A stretch of 64,000 nt of DNA from Fomes fomentarius. Lineage: Eukaryota; Basidiomycota; Agaricomycetes; Polyporales; Polyporaceae. Under the pieces are notes generated by a model that was not told the DNA's origin, ran no database searches, and saw nothing but the letters and a program-made list of their open reading frames with translations. The position numbers and the translations under genes were made by a program. How positions within the stretch are numbered: the stretch's first letter is position 1; the number at the start of each line of letters is the position of its first letter. This document shows, one piece after another, positions 59,410 through 64,000 of this stretch. The stretch lies in assembly GCA_022606135.1 (NCBI GenBank), contig JABYQN010000008.1, forward strand, positions 1,922,001-1,986,000. The letters run 5' to 3'.

Positions 59410-60962
59410 GTCGAAGTGCACAGTGAGTAGGGCCAGGGGAAGAAAGTAGGGAGACGCGAGCGAGGCTATAGAGAGAGAGAGACTTGAGATGAAAAAGGCT
59501 GTGTCTTGGGTCACCCGCTGACACGCTGAGGGAAGAAGCGAAGAGCTGTCGGTAGAACAGGCTCTCTATGAGCGGAAGCCGTCGTGAGTCGCCCATTCCT
59601 CACGCTTCGTGTTCCGCATAAATACCACATCGATGATCACGCTGAGTGCTATTGCCTTCGTCCGCTCCGATACAAGTCCGTCGTTTTTACTGCGACTTTG
59701 ATGTAGGCGACATGGCCAGTGCAGAGAAGTTATATGTCATGAGAAACATCATTCCGCCCTGGTGCCACTCACAGGACACGCGCCATTCCGTTCCGGTGAC
59801 CAGACTAGGGCCGGCCGTTCCCGACCGGCCTCCGATGCATCGGCAGTGAGCAAACCCTTAGCAGCACTTCTTCTGACATCTAAGCTGGGGTGAGCTTCAT
59901 TGACCGGTCTAAGTCCGAGTTGCAACGAGAATATCGAACGAGAGGTAAGCTCGCTCATGCTCGGCCGCGGAGGACCAACTCTTTCCCTACACATCCTCTA
60001 AAACATCATGTTTCCGGCACAAAATTTACAGATGTGTCTGTGAATCCGGTGGGACAGGAAGCTGTGTTCGTCGCAGCTGCTCGATTGCATGTGGATGATC
60101 TGAGGTGAACAAGTGCACCACCGGCCTCATTGCGGTGCCTTGACAGGCACGTACCTTCTCTGGTGGACCTTTGCGGGGGATAGCGGACATTGGGGTCGGC
60201 GGAACCGGGTCGGAAGGAGAGGCAGGCACTCTGATTGCGTATATAGGTGCCGTGCCAGCGAGCTCTCTAAGTCCTTCTGCAGCTGTAGTACCGTGTTCGG
60301 GATTGGGAAGGTAATGTAATGTAGCGTAATACAAAGGTGTCCGGAGAAGAACCGGAGCTGGACATGGGGAGAGAATGGCATGGGAGGCAAACGACAAGCG
60401 CGCATACAGTCTGTGATGGCACTGCCTGGAGCGGTAAGCAGCGGCGCTTATATGCCCTCAAGAAGTTCCCAATGGTGGATCCTCCAATTCAAGTATCTGG
60501 TTTGCGTTTGACTACAGGTTCACAGGAAATGACATCCTATACAGCGGTGCCCGAGGACAGAGAAGCAGTGCCGTTGCACCTTCGGCAATGATGGTCTCTT
60601 GTGCCAGTGGTCGCCCGACTTGCCGATTCAAGTTAACGCCAGCGCACCTGAGGGCCGGGGCCATGATCGAATTCCCCTCGGGGTGTTACTAACGCCACCG
60701 AGTACCTCTTCGCGGGGCAGGGGCTGTTCGAATTCCCCTCAGGGTAGTCACACATTGCTAATGCGGCCGAGTACTTTTGGCCTCGGTTTTTACCAATATT
60801 TGTTCACAAACAGCACGCTCAAAACCCACACCACGATGCAGAAACAAAAATCGGGATCAAATGTCAGAGTCGAGCGAGTTTCAATGTTTTTGCGCTATAA
60901 GAATCCCCACAGGGCCACCACATCACGCACCCCCCTTTCTTTCATCGCGTACTTTTTGCAGC
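59410..60962. promoter_or_regulatory. Divergent promoter region, aldehyde dehydrogenase B / DUF6534 B
   Basis: About 1.55 kb between outward starts. It holds two imperfect repeats about 55 bases apart, around 60,668 and 60,729 (CGAATTCCCCTC followed by a GCC(A/G)CCGAGTAC-like end). Blocks also match copy C near 54,600 and 54,830. No gene is supported inside it. Confidence 0.5.
60896..60903 (+). promoter_or_regulatory. TATA box of DUF6534 copy B
   Basis: TATAAGAA lies 60 bases upstream of the ATG at 60963, with the same flanking context (GCGCTATAA) as copy A. Confidence 0.6.
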
Positions 60963-63209
60963 ATGAGTTCCGGTGTCCCACAGATTCCTCCCGCCGTATT
61001 GAGCGGTATCAAGGAGACCCTCGCCTGCATTGCACTCGGTGGTATCCTTGGAACAACGTTCGTGTCTCGTCTCCGTCCCTCTCTGCTACCAATCTAATGG
61101 CCTTACAGCATCTACGGGATCACCGTCTTACAGACCTACATCTACTTCAGACGATACACCCATGACACGCTTGCGCTCAGGGGTCTGGTATGAAACGCGT
61201 CTGTCTGAATCATAATCTTCGGGCACTCATGTTCTGATCGATAGGTTGCCATTCTTTTGTGCGTTCCACGCACGTTCAAACCTCGAGGCCAATTGCGCTC
61301 ATGATGCGACTCAAACTAGTGCTTTAGATACAGTCACCTCTTCCCTCGTTGCCTACAGCATTTACAAGTACATGGTCATCTACTTTGAAGCACCGCTCGA
61401 CAAATACCTCGTCATCTTCCCGTGAGTGTCATGATACCTCTTCGCCTATCTAACAATGCTAACGATGCACAGGACCCTTGGTGTAGGATATAGAATACCT
61501 TGAAACTCTGATATACTTATACTGACTACGTGTCTCACTGGATGACTAGGTTGAAAATGGCGTCACTGTAAGTACTTTGTATCCCGTATACTTCCAATAA
61601 TCAATCTCTGATTGCCTTGCGCAGATACTCATTGCTACCATAACTCAACTGTATGCCGTTCATTGCCCTTGTAAGATTGTCTGAGTATTACTCACCCTTA
61701 CACCGCATAGCTACTTTGCGCAGAGGCTCTGGTATGGTGAGTTGGACCTGCGCACCACGTCTGTTAATCAAGTTGATGATTTGTATCAGTGAGCAAGAAC
61801 AAGTACCTTACCGGGGGTATAGTCAGTTTAAGTTCAGAGCTTCCTGTTTCCGAGTATTGACGTGCCATGTGGTAGGTTTCCCTCTCGCTTTGTGCCTTAG
61901 GTACGTCTATCACACCATCTCCGCCTTCTGCATGCATACTAACGCTTATACAGGCCCAGGAATAGGTCCGCAAACATAATCAGATTCTGTTCAAGATGTA
62001 TACTGACATCTCTTTCTCGGTTTCAAGCCCTCACTGTCCATCTGTAAGTCTCACCATCGTCTCCATGACCCTGACAGCGAAGTCTCAAGGCACTAATATT
62101 GACGTTCCCCACGGCTGGTAGATTCACCCATACCGACATCTTCTCCCTGGGCTCGCTCGAGATCCGAATTCTTGCCGGGTTTGCGAACGGCCTGAGCGCG
62201 ATCTGTGACATTGTCGTCGCCGCCGGTCTCTGCATCTACCTTCGTGCCGGAAAGAGCGGATTCTCTAGGTATCGTTTCTCAGTGCTCTATCACCCCTGCA
62301 AGTTGGGTGTTCAGTAGTCTAACGGGCGTGTTACCTGGAATAGGACGAACAACATGATTGATCGGTTGATGATCTATGCTATCCAGCGTGGCGCGCTCAC
62401 TGCGTGAGTGTAGGCTCTTCTATCCTCATTGTGACCACGCGCTGACTGTCTGTTCCTCTCGTGTGTAGCATATGTCAAGTATGCCACATGATCACGGTGC
62501 GTCTGTTTTGTTGTCCCAGCTCTTTGATGAATCACCGCACTGACGAAGGGATGGCCATTCTGTAGACTGTCGCTCTCCCCGGCCGCTTCATATTCCTTCC
62601 ATTTGCATTCATGCAGGGAAAGCGTGTGTTCCTTCACAGAATCTCGTTGACCAGCTCCTGACTGATTTTGCGTGCGGCCAGTCTACTGCAACACGCTTCT
62701 GGCTACGTGGGTATTTGGATGCTTCTCGTCTCTGACGCTATCTGAGGATTCGTCTCTGCTTCCATTTCCCCTGAAACGTTAACTGACGTGCTCGCTTCGT
62801 TTGCAGGCTGAACGTGCGCAACTCCCTCAAGACCAGTGGATCGGGCGTGGCGGCTATGGAAGCAGGCTCGCACATTCTCGCGTCAATGCCACGCAGCGGC
62901 AGCTCGCGACACAATCACGGCAGACGGCCTGATGAAAGGGTGCGTCGCGTTCCAACAAGTTTCTCCTCGGGCCCCCGCTGCCATTCTGAAACTGATGCAT
63001 GTTCATGTGGGACAGGACTCAGTCTCTCTTACGGCTCTCGACCTCAGTGTGTCCGACTCTAAGGGTCAGGTAAGCCTCGTTCTTCATCGTGCCCTGGCCT
63101 GGATGTGCCATCACACGGGAGCCGAGTAACGCTGATTATGCCTCCCACTTTGCTGCAGACATCGACGTTCGTCAACGAGCACAGCGATAGTATTCATTGC
63201 AAGGTTTGA
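60963..63209 (+). CDS. DUF6534 multi-pass membrane protein (copy B)
   Basis: The mirror copy of A and the easiest to read. Exons: MSSGVPQIPPAVLSGIKETL to GTT; IYGITVLQTYIYFRRYTHDT; ALDTVTSSLVAYSIYKYMVI with LDKYLVIFP; the 10-nt exon 61473-61482; VENGVT; ILIATITQL; YFAQRLWY; VSKNKYLTGGI; VSLSLCAL; ALTVHL; ALILTFPTAGRFTHTDIFSL with the IRILAGFANGLSAICD core and LCIYLRAGKSGFSR; TNNMIDRLMIYAIQRGALTA; TVALPGRFIFLPFAFMQGK; VYCNTLLAT; LNVRNSLKTSGSG to PDER; DSVSLTALDLSVSDSKGQ; TSTFVNEHSDSIHCKV, with the stop at 63207-63209. The phases I checked agree. TNNMIDRLMIYAIQRG and VYCNTLLATLN are the DUF6534 signatures. No lesion seen. Confidence 0.85.
61473..61482 (+). other. 10-nt micro-exon of DUF6534 copy B
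   Basis: GACCCTTGGT, between an intron ending CACAG and one starting GTAGGA. With it the frame runs FP-T-L-G-VENGVT. Shorter readings end in a stop. Confidence 0.55.
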
Positions 63210-64000
63210 GATAGATCATGGACGTTCCCTGCGCGATGGACTACCATGTTGTATCTCAGTGGCGGAGAAGCGCGGAGTATTTATGGAAATGAGTAGGTTT
63301 ACTGGGTCGTTGGGATATATCGAGGAATATCATGAGAGACGCTGTTAGGATCTTCTTTATGGTACGAAGTCATGCCGAGAATGGAATTCTGTTGTCGCAC
63401 GGGATGATTCTGTCACTTTGCGGAGCCATTAACTCGTCCCAGATGTCCGCCGATGTCTGTCTGAGTTCTAGTCTGCGCACTGACGGAAAGTACAGATCGC
63501 TTCGTGACATTTCACCAGGCACATTAGTGCATAAAAGTTTACACAAAGATGGTCGCCGCGGTGCCCGCAGCCACTTAAGGGGCTGGACATCCTGCTGTTT
63601 ATTCCGGGTGCCTATGATACGCCATATGCCAAGGCACGGCATGTCTCGGACAGAGTAGAAGCGGCGTTATCGTATGCATGTGCGCCTGGGCATGCAGGCC
63701 TTCAGAGGGACCAAGTCACAGCATCTGTCAAGTTCGAATTAGGTGATCCCCCGTAAATAGCCAGGCGAGCTCCGGCTCAGGTCTATGTGTGGCCCAAAGG
63801 GATGTTCCACTGCTCGCTCAGGTATGCCATGGCACTCGAAATCTAGTCAGGGTGTGTTCAGGTATGCTTGAGTACACGTAGGGCCGACCTGGTACTCGTT
63901 GGGGCGTGTAGTCTTCGCAATACCGGCTCGGAACCCATATAGATACACATCCTATCATGATCCGCAGTAAGCACTGTCAGCGCTGGACTGGACACCTCAG
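63210..64000. other. Outer part of arm B, no recognised gene
   Basis: The sequence is nearly the same as the outer 750 bases of arm A. A frame at 63,332-63,658 (plus) is conserved in part in arm A, but it has indels between arms that change its end, so it is probably not coding. Confidence 0.4.

Larger units (their letters stand above)
55975..64000 (-). repeat. Arm B of the large inverted repeat
   Basis: The reverse complement of arm A. It contains the dehydrogenase (minus) and the DUF6534 gene (plus) in the mirror order, plus the fragment of the DW-motif gene at its inner end. Matching continues to within about 10 bases of the window end, so the outer limit is not established. Confidence 0.9.

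Noticed and set aside
1..64000. tRNA or rRNA genes
   Set aside because: I looked for GGTTCGAATCC-type B boxes with matching acceptor stems and found none. The GTTCGAATTCC near 60,728 has no cloverleaf around it. A covariance-model search would be decisive.
40300..64000. Inverted arms as terminal repeats of a giant transposon
   Set aside because: The arms are gene-bearing, with no transposase, integrase or reverse transcriptase in the arms or spacer, and no target-site duplication can be judged because the outer end lies at the window edge.

Overview
The window is nuclear DNA of a filamentous basidiomycete, most likely an Agaricomycete of the Polyporales type. Genes are split by many short GT-AG introns (about 45-70 nt). 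The protein families fit: DUF6534 multi-pass membrane proteins, a HET-domain protein, a DUF7025/AAA ATPase, a many-exon thaumatin-like protein and fungal UbiA-like prenyltransferases. There are no operons or bacterial signals. I saw no rRNA, tRNA, CRISPR array or recognisable transposon. Exon models were made by hand from splice signals and paralogue comparison; the lineage call is inference.

Left third (1-21 kb): two tandem paralogues of unknown function share a promoter, a 5'UTR intron and the C-terminus, and one carries about 18 copies of a 17-residue repeat (2.4-6.4 kb). Next come a 1373-residue Byr4-like candidate (7.4-11.6 kb), PCNA with an unusual charged insertion of about 107 extra residues (12.4-13.8 kb), a truncated HET-domain reading frame (14.2-15.1 kb), an AAA ATPase interrupted by a stop and a frame break (15.75-18.5 kb), and a 12-exon thaumatin-like gene with a 7-nt micro-exon (19.2-21.0 kb).

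Middle (21.5-40 kb): three DUF6534 genes on the minus strand (21.5-23.8, 25.2-27.1 and 35.4-37.7 kb) are interleaved with two UbiA-family genes of identical exon layout (31.4-32.5 kb plus, 38.6-39.7 kb minus). Gene-poor stretches separate them.

Right third (40.3-64 kb): a divergent gene pair (DUF6534 gene plus membrane-anchored class 3 aldehyde dehydrogenase) is present three times. Arm A (about 40.3-47.8 kb) and arm B (about 56.0 kb to the window end) are inverted copies, both with apparently intact genes. A third copy C (about 51.4-56.0 kb) lies in the orientation of A and abuts B head to head at about 55,975; its DUF6534 gene looks intact but its dehydrogenase is a truncated relic. So an ancestral pair was amplified, inverted and partly decayed.

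The recurring families suggest an island for membrane-associated lipid, aldehyde or prenyl chemistry with DUF6534 proteins as possible receptors, transporters or partners. That functional link is inference; the sequence shows only the neighbourhood and the duplications.
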